DNA from: Chloromonas sp. AAM2
Taxonomy: Eukaryota; Chlorophyta; Chlorophyceae; Chlamydomonadales; Chlamydomonadaceae
Length of the DNA stretch: 41,456 bases
Reading direction: 5' to 3'
Assembly: GCA_004335635.1 (NCBI GenBank)
Contig: QAXH01003307.1
Location: forward strand, 1 to 41,456
Within the stretch, counting starts at the first letter, position 1. Each line of letters opens with the position of its first letter. A model generated the notes under the pieces. The model searched no databases. It saw only the letters and a program-made list of their open reading frames with translations, and was not told the origin of the DNA. Both the position numbers and the translations under genes were made by a program. This document shows, one piece after another, positions 24,601-35,659 of the stretch.

Positions 24601-27600
24601 ACAAACCACTTGAGACAGCTGTGTTGAGTCATCCCCGCACGGACCGTGCGGGTCTTCATGGCACGTGTGGGTTGCGTGTGGGACCGCTCCGCACCAGTTT
24701 TTCCCGCTTGCTGACGCTTGTGGACCCGTCCAGCCGAATGACGGGGTAGCTGCGCTCGCGGCACAGAGTCCCAAACAGGTCCAAGGTCTGCGTGTAGTTG
24801 CTCACTAGCACGATCCTGCGCAGCAGCACGTGACAGACAGACTGGGTTTCTTGTTGCCTTGGGCTGTGCGTCTGTCACCCGCCCCCTGCTTACTGTGATG
24901 AGATCCCAATAGACCCTTCATGGCTGTGACGCGTTTGAAAGCCGTTGGAAACCAACCCATCCAGGACGTGCAATCACCATCACTAGGGCACATAACAATG
25001 TGGGCACATAACATGCTGGCCAGCATGGCTTCAACGCTCTAATAAGCTCCCCCTTTACTATGGGCCTTACAAATGCAGCGTCCCTGGCTTACTTGTCGTC
25101 CGTTTCCTCCCACAGTATTGCCAGCATGCGCGCTGCCATGCCGAACTTTCCGCTGGTGCTCTCCCACCCGAGCGCCATGCCTCCCCGGCCCGGCCGACCG
25201 TCATCAAACAGGCATGGGGGAAACAGGGACGCCACACCCTGCACACACCAAACACACACAGGATTGGGCCTGGTAAGGCTGTACCAAACTGCAACCCAGT
25301 CCTGTGCGTGAGTGCAGTCAGGGCTGCAATCTGGGGTGCAAATAGTACGTGTGGGCACAGGAGCTTGAGATAACAGTGCTGACGGTTGCTGACAGATGTG
25401 CCGCTGCGCCTGCCTTCTGCTTCGGCCATGCTTGCGGTGTCGGGACTGCTATTATAGCAACCACAACGACACCAACTGTGTACTGTGCCTGGTCGTCCAG
25501 GGTTCAAACGCACCTCAAATCCCACAGCTGCTGTGGCCTTGCTGCCCTTTGTTGCCCGCTGCTCTTCTACCGCCTTGCTGTGAACAGCGTCATCTGCGTC
25601 ACAAGATTCAAAGGACCAAACCTGTTCCATGTGCGCGGAGCTCGGATGACCACACGTGCGCATGAGTTCATACAATTTGCTGTGCGTTTCATTGAAAGAA
25701 GTGATGCATGACTGTTGGCACACATGTTGGTCATCAGAGTCCATAGCTTTTTGCAGCGTGTCACATTGGGCATATTTTCAAGGGGGTTGGGTGAGAGACT
25801 CACAGATGAGTTTGGGGTGGTTGCACAGCTTCTTGAGGTTGGAGATGGCCGGCAAGACCGCGTTGCTGCCCTTGCCGCCCATAATCTTACGAGCCGCCTA
25901 CAATCATGGGTAGGTCAACTGGCTCATACACTAGGCGGACACGACTATTATGGACACGACTATTATGAAGTAGGTCGAGTGCTTCGTACTAACGTCGCGG
26001 TGACAAAGCTTAGCGCTGGATGCATAGATGTGCATGCACCATAAGATGATACCAGTGCGCCCCTCGTGCCCAATGCCCAACCTTGGATTCAAGAAAATGG
26101 CGATAGATGGCTCTCTGCAACGGTGTCAGCTTGCAGCACACGACCATGACAACCTGCGGTAATCAGTCATTGCGACACGATGAAGTAGGTCATGCAGTTG
26201 GTGAGCGAGCACTGCACTGTCCGTACGCGCTTATCAATTCTGCTGTACATGAGCGCAAAATTCAACGAGCTGTACATGAGCGCAAAAGTCGCTGATGCCA
26301 CATTATACGCGGGCGACAAATGCGCGACCCACCTTTGGTGGCAAGTGCGCGGACAGCAGCGTGTTGGTGCGCCTGAGAATGAAATTGTTGACGATGGCGC
26401 TCAGCTCAGCGGAGTGCGCCTCCCCGGCAGCCACGACCTCAGGTGGCGCCCCCGGTTCACGGCCAGCAAGGATCGGAGACTCGTAGCGCCGCCGAAACTC
26501 GGATGGCGTGCCGAGGACGCCCTGCGACGAATCAGTACCCACAATACTCAAACGTGCGCTGGTCTTGTACGCCAAACTCACAGCAATTCCTGATCGCTGG
26601 TTCGCTAGGACGTGTCTCTCACCGGGTTGCAGAAGTCCACCATGGCGAAAAACTCATCGAGATGATTTTGCATGGGAGTGCCGCTCAGCAACACACGCCG
26701 CCGGCAGGGCAAGGAATCCAACGCGCGGTTTGTGAGCGTGGCTTCGTTCTTGAGCCGATGTGCCCTGTGCATGGACAATACGTACAGAGGACCAATCGTC
26801 AGGAGCACGTTACTAAGCAACTAAAAGAGGGGTGCACATGCCCGGATCAACGCCGCGGATCAGCATATCCGTAAAGATGACAGGAGGGCAGTTTATAGAA
26901 GGCCGCGCCATGTTTCTGCTCAGCTCTACGGATGCAAATGCCCAGATCAACGTCTGCGCTCGGAGAACTCACTCGTCACAGATGAGCAGGTCACAGGACC
27001 CAGGGGCGCGGAACAACTCGGAGTTGATCCTGAAGGTCTCGTAGCTGAGAATGAGCACCTGAAAGACGTTGTATTGGCATGCGCAGAGTAAGCAACGTCC
27101 CTTGGCTGGAAGCTGGGATTTAGGTTGTGGAGTTATCCTGCTCTTCCTCCACCTGTCGTTTTGATTGGTGATGGAAATACGTGAACAGCCCACCTTGTAA
27201 GGATTGCTTGGATGCAAGAAGTGCGAAATTCCAGTTGCGACGTCGTCTCTGCTGGCCTCGCACAGCGCAAGTACCGAGAGCCGGCCGTGGAGCCACTTCT
27301 TCGCTTCGGTCGCCCAGTTGCCGACCAGCGACGTTGGGCAGACGATGAGCGAGCGGAGCGCCATCGGCCTACCGCCCAGCAGCTCATGTCCGCTGTTACT
27401 CAACGTCCAGAGCAAGGACAACCCCTGAAGCGTCTTGCCTAGCCCCTGCCACACACAGTACAACATACAGTGTCCATGCTGAGCGGCCAAGCTGAGGGAA
27501 GCAAGCAAACACAACCCATCAAACCAGGCTCAGAAGTCCCATATGCTAACTTGTGTGGTTGTGGCTGGTCAGTATTTCGACGTGTGATGGTCGCGTGCTG

Positions 27601-29888
27601 CATGCTGGGTGCATGTTGCTGGGCCTGGCTAGTATCCTCACCATGTCATCCGCCAGAATGCAGCCTGCAGCCAGCAAGGGGCAGGTGAAAGCAGAGCGTT
27701 GTTCAGGTGAAGGCTGCTGACAATGCTACTGGCAACAGCAAGGTTGGGCCACACTCTTCCTGTCTCGTCCCACACTATCATAGCCTACCTTCCTGCCTAC
27801 CACCAACTCCAATCCACGGCATCGTTTTTCCCGACCGTTTAACCCGTCTGCTTCTTCTCCATAGCACCCCTTGCCAAGCCAGTAGTACTGGCAATTCTAC
27901 TTGCCACTATTCTATTTGCAATAGTAGACTTGCAATCCTACGCTCTCACCCCACTCCTGCCAAGTGGCATAGCAAGTGGCATGGCAAGCCACCCCAAGTC
28001 AAAGCGCCCTAGAAGTCACAGCTCCCTAGCTCTTCCATTGCAGCTTGATGACAGGTCATGCCTTGTGCAGGCTGCCAGACTCCTTTGCCTTGCACTTGTC
28101 CCAGCTCACAGGCTGGTGCACGAACCAGCCAAGCACGCATTTCACATGCAGACCTCTGGCCGCGCACTCACCCTGTCCGTTCTCCACCCTCAGCCCCGCC
28201 ACACACTCGAACATGAAGGCCACCCCCTCCCGCTGGTGCGGCCGCAGCCAGCGCACCAACATGGTATCCACAATGACTGCGTTGTCAGGCGTGGGCTGCG
28301 TCACACCGGGGGCTGCCCACAGCACCAGGGGCTCGATACCCTCTGGGAGAGCCTCCGCCTGACACACACACCATGTCATGCATTGGCCTGATGATGACCG
28401 GGCCACATGTCAACGATACAGCTGTCCATGTAGCATGCATGACAAGGAGGTGGAAGTAGTCATGAACAGATCAGCCGCTGCAATGCATGCTGCTGGCATC
28501 AAGCTCATCACCAGCCAAGCATGCATGCACTGACAGAACCCCTTCGGCATGTGTAGTTGTGCACATGGGTTTGTACTGGGAGAAGCAGGACCCCCGGCCA
28601 TGCACACACACCTGCACTGCTGGCACAGGTGCGGGTGCCGGCGGCGCGGGCGGAGGTAGGTCCAGGGGTTGGCTCAGGGGCGGGCGGGCGGTCATGGTAG
28701 GGGGTGTCCATGCCGTGGTTGAGCCCCAAGGTACCCACTTGCGCCGCGCCACCAGCTTTCGACGCAACTCCTGTTGGAAAGTAATGGTCGTCCGCTAGTA
28801 AGAGTATTAATATTCATCTCATACCTGGTGTCCTGCTAACAACTGGGCTTAACCGTCAGTACGTGTTGGAAGGTAAGATGAGGCCCTGGCCCTTGAAACG
28901 TGCAGCAGGAGGTTGATGAAGTGCTGTTGAAATGATTGGCAACCCTTTTTGCAGGTCTGACAGTCTGGCAGCAGGCTTGCACAGCAGCTGCTGGATGTAT
29001 CGTTGCATCAGTGGTCCGGGCAATTGATTACATGAATCGGATTGGACAGTAGGCGAGCTCACCTCTGAAACTGCTGGTGCACCTGGCACTGGTGACACAA
29101 ATGCACGCTTAATGACCATGTCGCTCTGCTGCAGGGACAGATAACGTGACATGAGCGGAGCACGCTCTGTTTGAAGACTGCACGGCAGCGGACAGCAGGC
29201 ATGCAAACAACCATTCTTAGCAAAATGCATGGCAAGGAAAGGGCAAAGTTTGACAGCTGCCCGACAAGATAGCGTGGCTGTTCCCTCACGCTTTCCAGTT
29301 ACATGCCAGCTACATGCATCACATGTGTAGGCTGTGGAGCTCATGCACCCGCAGGCTCATGCACCCTCAATGCAGCATGGGTGGAGTGGCTGATGGGCTG
29401 TGGGGAAGGGTGGACCAATTCTGCGTGTGTGTGACATGCAACTAGCTCCGGACTACTTTGCTCTCGTTTCGTGACTTGGCCTTTTGTTTCGGGTGGTGGC
29501 ATGTGGCGACCAGGCCTCAGCATGCACCGCATGGACACCCTGCCAGCTGGGCAAACGCAAGCCAACAGCTGCTGTGCTCACTTATTGCTGAGCATGGCGC
29601 GAATGTTGGCCTTCCTCTGTGCATCAGATGCGCCCACAGGCTGAGGCGTCTGTTTTTGGTTGCCCTGCTGTGGCCTTGCGTTGTCGGGCTGCTCTGCCTC
29701 CTCTGCCTCCTCTGCTTCGTCGGCATTTGATTCATCCTCCTGAGATCACAGCATGCACTTGCGATACACCTGCTGCATCTCAGTGAGTTCGCGACCCAAG
29801 CAGCACTAGGTACCTGTTCACCCTCGTGCGCCTCTGCTTCCGAGGATGCGCAAGACGCCTCCTCTTCTTCCTCGTCAGACGAGCTCAT
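21650..29888 (-). CDS. RAD54: RAD54, Snf2-family DNA-dependent ATPase of homologous recombination
   Basis: Nuclear dsDNA translocase that works with RAD51 in strand invasion. Exons: 29888-29814, 29739-29582, 29123-29063, 28770-28612, 28358-28172, 27664-27642, 27445-27194, 27058-26973, 26764-26623, 26521-26333, 26153-26082, 25897-25804, 25593-25514, 25238-25093, 24815-24695, 24339-24187, 23762-23691, 23561-23181, 22858-22775, 22495-22339, 22201-21650; about 1,070 residues. Seen in order: acidic N-terminus [41 protein letters not shown]; motif I ILADDMGLGKT; motif II LICDEAHRLKN; motif [12 protein letters not shown]; the DWNP segment; motif VI ARVWRDGQ; and a C-terminal [20 protein letters not shown] like plant RAD54. 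The extended Pro-rich tail ends LLSDDE. The TAG at 23166 is intronic (donor CAG|GTGAAAG). The exon 2/3 junction is the weakest, and an extra small exon may be missing there. Confidence 0.95.
22151..22172. other. Assembly gap (22 N) in the last RAD54 exon
   Basis: The gap falls in the Gly/Pro-coding low-complexity stretch. The exon length including 22 N is one base out of phase between VKRPPAPAN before the gap and the frame ending LLSDDE after it, so 22 is not the true gap length. Confidence 0.9.
27642..27664 (-). other. 23-nt RAD54 microexon
   Basis: CTGCAG|GC TGC ATT CTG GCG GAT GAC ATG|GTGAGG. It completes the Gly codon from the previous exon and encodes CILADDM, directly preceding GLGKT at the start of the next exon. 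Both splice sites are consensus and both phases fit. Confidence 0.88.
29280..29417 (+). repeat. 138-bp dispersed repeat, copy 1 (RAD54 intron 2)
   Basis: Runs from GTTCCCTCACGCTTTCCAGT to GGGTGGACCA. The reverse complement matches 37898-38035 over the full 138 bp with three mismatches by eye. It contains an internal GCTCATGCACC duplication. No terminal inverted repeat or target duplication was found. Confidence 0.85.
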
Positions 29889-31183
29889 TATTGGTATAGA
29901 GCGGAAGTCACACTGCTTTCGTTCCTCGGATATCTCTGCTCGCAACTTTTGTAAATTTCATGCTAGTCACACTTGCACGTGTTCAAAACCGACCACTCAC
30001 CCACACTCAGTGGGCTGTACTCTATGACGTTTTTACATGAGCTACGTGAACTGTTTTTCCATGCAAAAGTTGCTTGACCTGCAGTCAGCTGGTAGTCCTG
30101 TTCCCGAACACTGTGAGAGGTGCAGTAGACTGTGGAGTCGTATGGCACGCCGTGTTTGAGCTTGGTGCGGGTCACGGGCTATTGCGTGTTCGAGCTCAGT
30201 ACCAGACCACCTGTGGTGAGTCTGTGGTGAGAAAAAAAAAGATGTTTGCCAGTTCTGGGACAGTTTCCAAGAATGGCACTGGAACCAGTGTGGCAACAGA
30301 GACAAGGTGACGACCTCAAGGGAATTGGACTGTGGGCGTGGGCAGAGAGCTGAAATATTGCGTCTGCACCAGTGTGGCGTGACACTGGGATGTGCTGTTG
30401 ATGTGTGAACCGGGACATTTCTCTTGGAGTGGTCATATTCCCACACTGGTTCCAGTGCTGTTCTTGGAAACTGTCCCAGAACTGGCAAACATCTTTGTTG
30501 CTGTGAAGCTTTCAAGCTAACAAGGCATCGTTATACTGCTGCAGCCACACTTCAAGCAAGCCTCCAGCCCAGCTTGCGTCCTGTGAACCTCTGTCTGACC
30601 AGGTGCTTCCGCGGCCACCATCACTTGCACTTGTGCGGGCACTTGTCAAGAGCAGCTATCATTTCACAGGGTCAGCCTAGGCGATAGCAGCACTGCAATC
30701 TCATGAAGCATGTTACAGGTCTGACATATCCAAACCACTCTGGCATGTGTGAAACTTTACATCGGTTGAGTCTGTGCCGGTGCAGTGCGTGGTGGAGGTA
30801 TGACCAAGTAGATATGTCATCACGTTCGTAGCAAAACAAAGACAAACCAGGCCTGGGCAGTGGTTTAGTCATCCATCACGCAGGTTAGGCCTTTGCATGT
30901 CAGGACGTGCACGTCCAACCAATCTTGCTCCTGCAACCCTAGGGCCTCCCTGTCTGTTGTGTGCTCGTTCGTCTGCATGGGTTTACGCCCTGCTAACACA
31001 GAATAAATCCTGCTTCACCATGCACACGAACCACTTCAGGCAGGCTTGGTTGGGGCAGAGCGCCCTGCAAAGTGTGCTGTATGTGGTACACTGATAGTAC
31101 CGGCCTGGCACATGCCATGGTGCTTATGCACATGCTCTGTGCGTCTTGTGCCAATAGATAATCACCAACTGACGGCCTATCCG
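29889..31183. other. Intergenic region between RAD54 and the TFIIS-domain gene
   Basis: Both flanking genes are on the minus strand, so this contains the 3' UTR of the TFIIS-domain gene and the promoter and 5' UTR of RAD54. A complete inverted-arm element (30232-30496) sits about 340 bp upstream of the RAD54 start. An in-frame ATG at 29945 upstream of the chosen RAD54 start is possible but is preceded by an in-frame stop. No other gene is seen. Confidence 0.5.
30232..30496. mobile_element. MITE-like hairpin element with ~60-bp inverted arms
   Basis: Left arm 30232-30293 (A-run, GATGTTTGCCAGTTCTGGGA, CAGTTTCCAAGAATGGCACT, GGAACCAGTGTGG) and right arm 30440-30496 are inverted copies differing at only a few positions. 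Each arm holds a sub-palindrome CACTGGAACCAGTG. The interior of ~145 bp has no coding capacity. Length 265 bp. The structure is that of a non-autonomous foldback/MITE; no transposase or clear target-site duplication was seen. Confidence 0.75.
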
Positions 31184-34100
31184 TCACTGTGCACTGCTCA
31201 GCTTCTGCACCACATCCAACAGCTGTTGGTGTGGCATGACACCTTCCAGTAACAGGCTACGTAGCTCGGCCGAGGCCGGCCCACCACTCGGCCGTTGAGC
31301 TGCAGCCTTGCCATTGCCCGCAGCATCACCCTGGGGGTTGCTGAGCAGGGCCCACAGCGTGTGCACCTGCCGAGCATACGCCTCCTTCCCGCCTGAACGT
31401 ACACACCTGCGTGATGCACGTCGTGCCACACAGGAGCCCGGCAGTAAGTCACCCAATGTCATGCTGACATGGTAAGCACTGCATGCAGGGCAACGGCTCA
31501 ACCAAAGGACAGCACTTGTGCATACTTGTATGGCTATCCTAATGGAGTTTGAAGCGTACAATCGCAGCCATGAGCATCAACACAATGCCCGCAAGACTGC
31601 ACACCTTTGTGTGGCCGGCACCTGGACGTTCACAGAATAGATGGAATGTCTGTCAGATGGACATTTGGGCGTTGATGAGCATTGTCTAGCTGGACCGCAG
31701 TGTCTGGCCTGCACACTGCATTGTGAGTTCTTGTCCTGGCTCCTGAGCTCACCTTTCATGTACCAGCTCCTCCAGCTGTAACGTCACATCCAGCGGCTGC
31801 AGCCTCTGCTCAACTGGCGGTGTGAGGCTAGACGCAAGGAGAGTGACCGAGGCGTCCCGGTGCGCCTCGCCTCGTGACGGAAACCCTAAGATGGTCACGA
31901 CGCCGCCCTTCTCTGCTGCGGGTGGATGCTGTGATGATCCCGCTGTGCGGCTGGCGCCGCGGCTCGGCACGGGCCCGCCATTAGCTGCATGCACGGCGGC
32001 GTCTGCACTTGCATCCCCACCAGCTGGCGTGCTATGCTCCGGCTTGACTGCAGTTGCCGGTTGGTGTGGTGGGCGCTGGACTGAAGCGGTGGGAGCGGCG
32101 GTGGGGCGGCGGGTGGCCTTAGAGGCTTGACCCTCATGGTCCCTTTGGGCCCCAGGCTGCTTGTGCGCCTGAGCACCAGCAGCTGCCCTGCCGCCTGCTG
32201 CGGCCGGCCCGTGCTTTGGCCGCTCGCCTGCCGCTGCCTGGAAGTCAGCTGCAGAGGCAAAAACGGCAAGCTTTGTACCCGTTGATTGCTGACCATGTGT
32301 GTTGCTCTGCCGTCGCTCTGCAGATACGAGCAGCGCCTAGATGCTCTCTTGACTAATTGCGTGCTTGCCTCCTGAAAATTCGAAAACTTGATAATCCAAC
32401 CACGCTGGTACTAATTTCAAGCACCTTAGGGAATGGACGAGTTTTAATAAGGCGAGCACAGCCGTATAACCAGTGCATTAGCACATTGTCATCATGCGTG
32501 GTCACATTCGTGTACAACCTGGTCTTACCTCCAATCATGGCAGGTGGCCACAGCGACACGGGTATTGAGTGCATGTGCCTCTGTACCTAGCCTTACCCGC
32601 TTTGCCTGGCTTGACATGTCCTGTCATGAACATGAACTTCCACACATGCACCAGGTCCCTGCACGTTTCTGCAGCGGGCTGCAACGGGGCCTCCCGCTGC
32701 TTGCAAAAAGTTTGAATCCTGCACAGACACACATGAAAGGGCAAGCCCACACACTTTGCACACACAAAGGCAGCACAAACAAACTGCATTGACAGCAGTA
32801 ACATATGCAACGCACCAGGACCAGCGAGGTCCACACGCCGTTATCATGTGATTGTCACGTGCCACTCACTCAGTTGAAAGTTTCATGCCGTCGCTGGTGG
32901 TGCCCAAGAGCGATTCCCTGCTATCAAAGCTCTCTTCCTTGAAGGCACCCGCTATCCCCTCCAGGCACTTGGCCGTTGCTTCCACAGCTGCCCACTGCTG
33001 GGTGAAGAGGGAGCGTGCGCGGCGGAACACTGCCAGCTTGTCAGCGGCGGTCATGGCCTTGAAGGACGAAGATTTAGGGTCTGTGTGCAGCACATGTGTC
33101 ACAGGGTGTAGTTGTCAGGCGCCGCGTGTTGCACACAGGTCACATACGATTGCAAATAATTACAAATGACATGTGTGAACGTAAGAGAGCCTCAGGACCC
33201 ACCATACATCTGCAGCAAGTGGCTTTGCAACCCTCAGGCACCCCTATGTGCTCTGTGACGACACAAACGTGAAATAGGCACACACCTGGCAAGGAGGCCT
33301 CTTCAGATGCAGAAGTGACAGCCGGGGTGGACTGGCGTGGCTTTGCTGTGGCTGCCGGTTGCAGCTGGTTGGCAGTTGGCTGGGCCGGCACGGGCGCAGG
33401 CTCTGGTGTTCCAGAGTTCGCCTTATTGCGTTGCCGCTTGCGCGCCCCGCCCCTCCCGCCGCCCCGAGCAGCCCCACTATCCGCCTCAACCTCCTCCGCA
33501 TCACTCTCATTGGCATGCTGCCGCTTGCCTGCCGGCTTGCGTGCCCTGGCAGGTGCCGGCTTGGACCGTGCGACACCCCGCCCACGCCTCTTGTCCGCAC
33601 TGCGAGGCCTAGGCGCCTTTGATTCCTCATCCGCGCTGCCCTCGCCTTCTGACCCTGACTCTTCCTCCTCTGTTCCCACCACTTGCTCCTTCTCTGTCTC
33701 CTTCTCCTTCTGCTCATCCCCTCCCTCACTTTCTTTTCCTTCCTCACTGCCCTCACTTTCCTCCTCGTCTTCTGAAGCGACCACTCTGCTGCTGCGTCCA
33801 CGATTGGCACCCGCACCAGCACGTGTCTTCCCCCTTCCGCGCCCGCCCCACCCCTGCGTGGCTTCTTCACAGCTGGCCCTTCGCCTTCCCCCTCCTTAGC
33901 ATCCTCATCCCCAGTGTCTTGTTTGCTGCGGTTCCGTGACCTGCCAGCGGCCCCTGCTGCTCGTACTGCAGACTGCCCGCGCTTGCCCCGCGCCTGGGAC
34001 GGCCCGGGCTCGGGCTCCTTTTCTTCACCCAAGTTGTCGCCATTGTCATCCTTCTTTGCAGGCTTGGTGCCCCGAGTCCGGTCCGCACTGGCTTCTGACT

Positions 34101-35343
34101 TGTTCTGACCTGGCACAAACGGCACGGGGTTCTTGAGTTCGCGCTTTGGCCGTTCATTGCTGGGCGCTGCTGCGGCGGGCGGGCCTTCAACCGACTTCGC
34201 AGTTGGTGCCCGACGACCACCACCAAATGTGCGTGGCTTTGTTGGGGCGGGCTCTGCGCGCTTTGCTGGGGGCTCGGCATCAGTAGTGCTCGCCCCTCCC
34301 GCTTCAACTCCAGGGTGTGCAGAATCGGCTGGTGCACTGGCATCAACCTTGCTTGCCCCTGAGGCATCAGCCTGGGGCTGTGCAGCAGTGGAAGCAGCAC
34401 CACCCTCGCCTGCTGCACTTGCTGCAGCTTTGGCATCATCCTGGGCTGGCCCTGGTGCAGCTCTCGGGTCATCTGCAGCGGCTGCCACACCATTTGCTGC
34501 ACTGCCGGCAGCTTCTGCACCCTCAGGGCCCTTGCCTACCTCTGTGGCTGCAGCTTGTGAGCCCCCCGTTGCTTCTGCAGCTGTGCCTGTGATAGGCTTT
34601 GGATCAGCAGATGCGCCAGTAGCTGCACTTGTGGCAGCCCCCTGGCCGGCCTTGCTGTCTGTTGCTGCCATTGCCGTTTCGGCTTCTGCCGCCAGAAGTC
34701 CAGCTGGCTCATGTGCTGTGGCTTGAGCTGGCGATTTTCCTGTGGTTTCTGCTATGTTGATTTCTGGCTTCGTTGCATGTCCGGGTAGCTGTTCTTCATC
34801 TGCAGATCTGCAGGTCTGCTCACGGCTGGTTGGCGCCTTTGTCACGGCTGGCTGGCCTGCCGCACCAGGGTTTTCAGCAATGGATTTCCCGTGAGGTTCT
34901 GCAGTGTCCTCAGATGCCTGCGCACACATAGAATGCATGCATAGTGCTCCGGTACATGCGTGGCACTACATGCATGGCACTCTTGCCTGACTGTGCCTGA
35001 TGTTGAGGGCTGCAGCCCAAGCCTTGGCTGTGATTGAGCTGCTTTGAAGCTCATGGTTAGACAATTTGATGCAATCACCTTGTGTGCAGGCTGACTGGAG
35101 ATCGGCTGACCATCTGATATCTCTTTATCAGTGCCTGGCATTTCGTCGCTGTGACTGCAAGTCAGAAGCAAGACATGGTTGACTGTTCGGATTCGCCCTC
35201 CTGCTGATGCGCGTCATGCAATCGGTGCAAGCAAAGGGAGCGAAACACGCCCGCAATGCGGAGCTGCACGTGCCAGAAACGTTTCCCGAACCGAGGCATT
35301 CATCCTGCACAAAGCTCTCCAACGACTGACACACGGCCTGCAT
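31184..35343 (-). CDS. Nuclear protein with TFIIS central domain, frame break in one exon
   Basis: Exons: 35343-35270, 35154-35079, 34917-33286, 33080-32870, 32718-32597, 32248-31753, 31406-31184, about 944 residues. Exon 3 is very long and low-complexity: Ala/Glu/Thr/Pro-rich, then RPKRELKNPVPF, then acidic SEDEEESEGSEEGKESE and basic KRRGRG segments, typical of a chromatin protein. Exons 4-5 form a helical stretch (TAADKLAVFRRARSLF to CRDLVHVWKFMF) that could be a TFIIS N-terminal (LW)-like domain. The end (LQPLDVTLQLEELVHER, EAYARQVHTLWALLSNPQGD, ELRSLLLEGVMPHQQLLDV) matches the TFIIS central domain that contacts RNA polymerase II; no zinc ribbon follows. Exon 3 is 1632 nt where phase demands 3n+1, which matches the visible frame switch near 33830. 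The start ATG at 35343 is a choice; more 5' exons are possible. Confidence 0.78.
33787..33890 (-). other. Apparent one-base deletion in the TFIIS-domain gene
   Basis: Upstream coding is in one frame (GPAVKKPRRGGAGAEGG) and downstream coding is in another (TRAGAGANRGRSSRVVASED). The continuing upstream frame becomes a meaningless Arg/Lys-rich reading. A C-run at 33830-33834 (G-run on the coding strand) is the likeliest site. An intron would have to be about 38 nt, too short for this genome. Confidence 0.75.
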
Positions 35344-35659
35344 CTTGCGTGGCGCATCAACGTACCAGCCATTCTCTTTACTGCTCGCCGTCGAGTGGGC
35401 TTGGGAAGCTAGAATTCAAGCAGAGCGCAGTCAATCTTGGCAAGGCAAGGAGCAACAGCGCTCTCTTATCTTATGGGTACAATCAGCAAACTACTGGGAG
35501 CGACATTCAGGGCCGGCGCACAGCACTCTCCACTGGCAGGCCAGGGGTACGCAAACCTTGCGTGCACTAGGTACACATCTCGCAATCTGATTACGTTTGT
35601 GAGCCATCATAGTGCGAGAAGTTGCCGCTGCTAAATGATACCACACGCTGCGGCCGCAG
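35344..35659. promoter_or_regulatory. Divergent region between the TFIIS-domain and ADCK2-like genes
   Basis: The two genes are transcribed away from each other from here. First exons of either gene may be hidden in this stretch. One candidate is an open minus-strand continuation up to an acceptor-like GAGCAG at ~35381 (KENGWYVDAPRK) that could extend the TFIIS-domain protein N-terminally. No promoter motif was identified. Confidence 0.35.

Noticed and set aside
29578..29580. TGA as the stop of a separate small acidic protein upstream of RAD54
   Set aside because: The stop overlaps a donor (AATAA|GTGAGC), and the acidic exons plus [10 protein letters not shown] correspond to the N-terminal region of plant and animal RAD54.
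34133..34726. 197-residue Ala-rich plus-strand frame
   Set aside because: Antisense of the GC-rich low-complexity exon of the TFIIS-domain gene; the minus frame has correct splice phases at both ends.
33244..34938. Uninterrupted 564-residue minus frame as a complete protein
   Set aside because: Its last ~180 residues are the wrong frame (Arg/Lys-rich nonsense); the true continuation is the overlapping frame ending in the donor at 33286.
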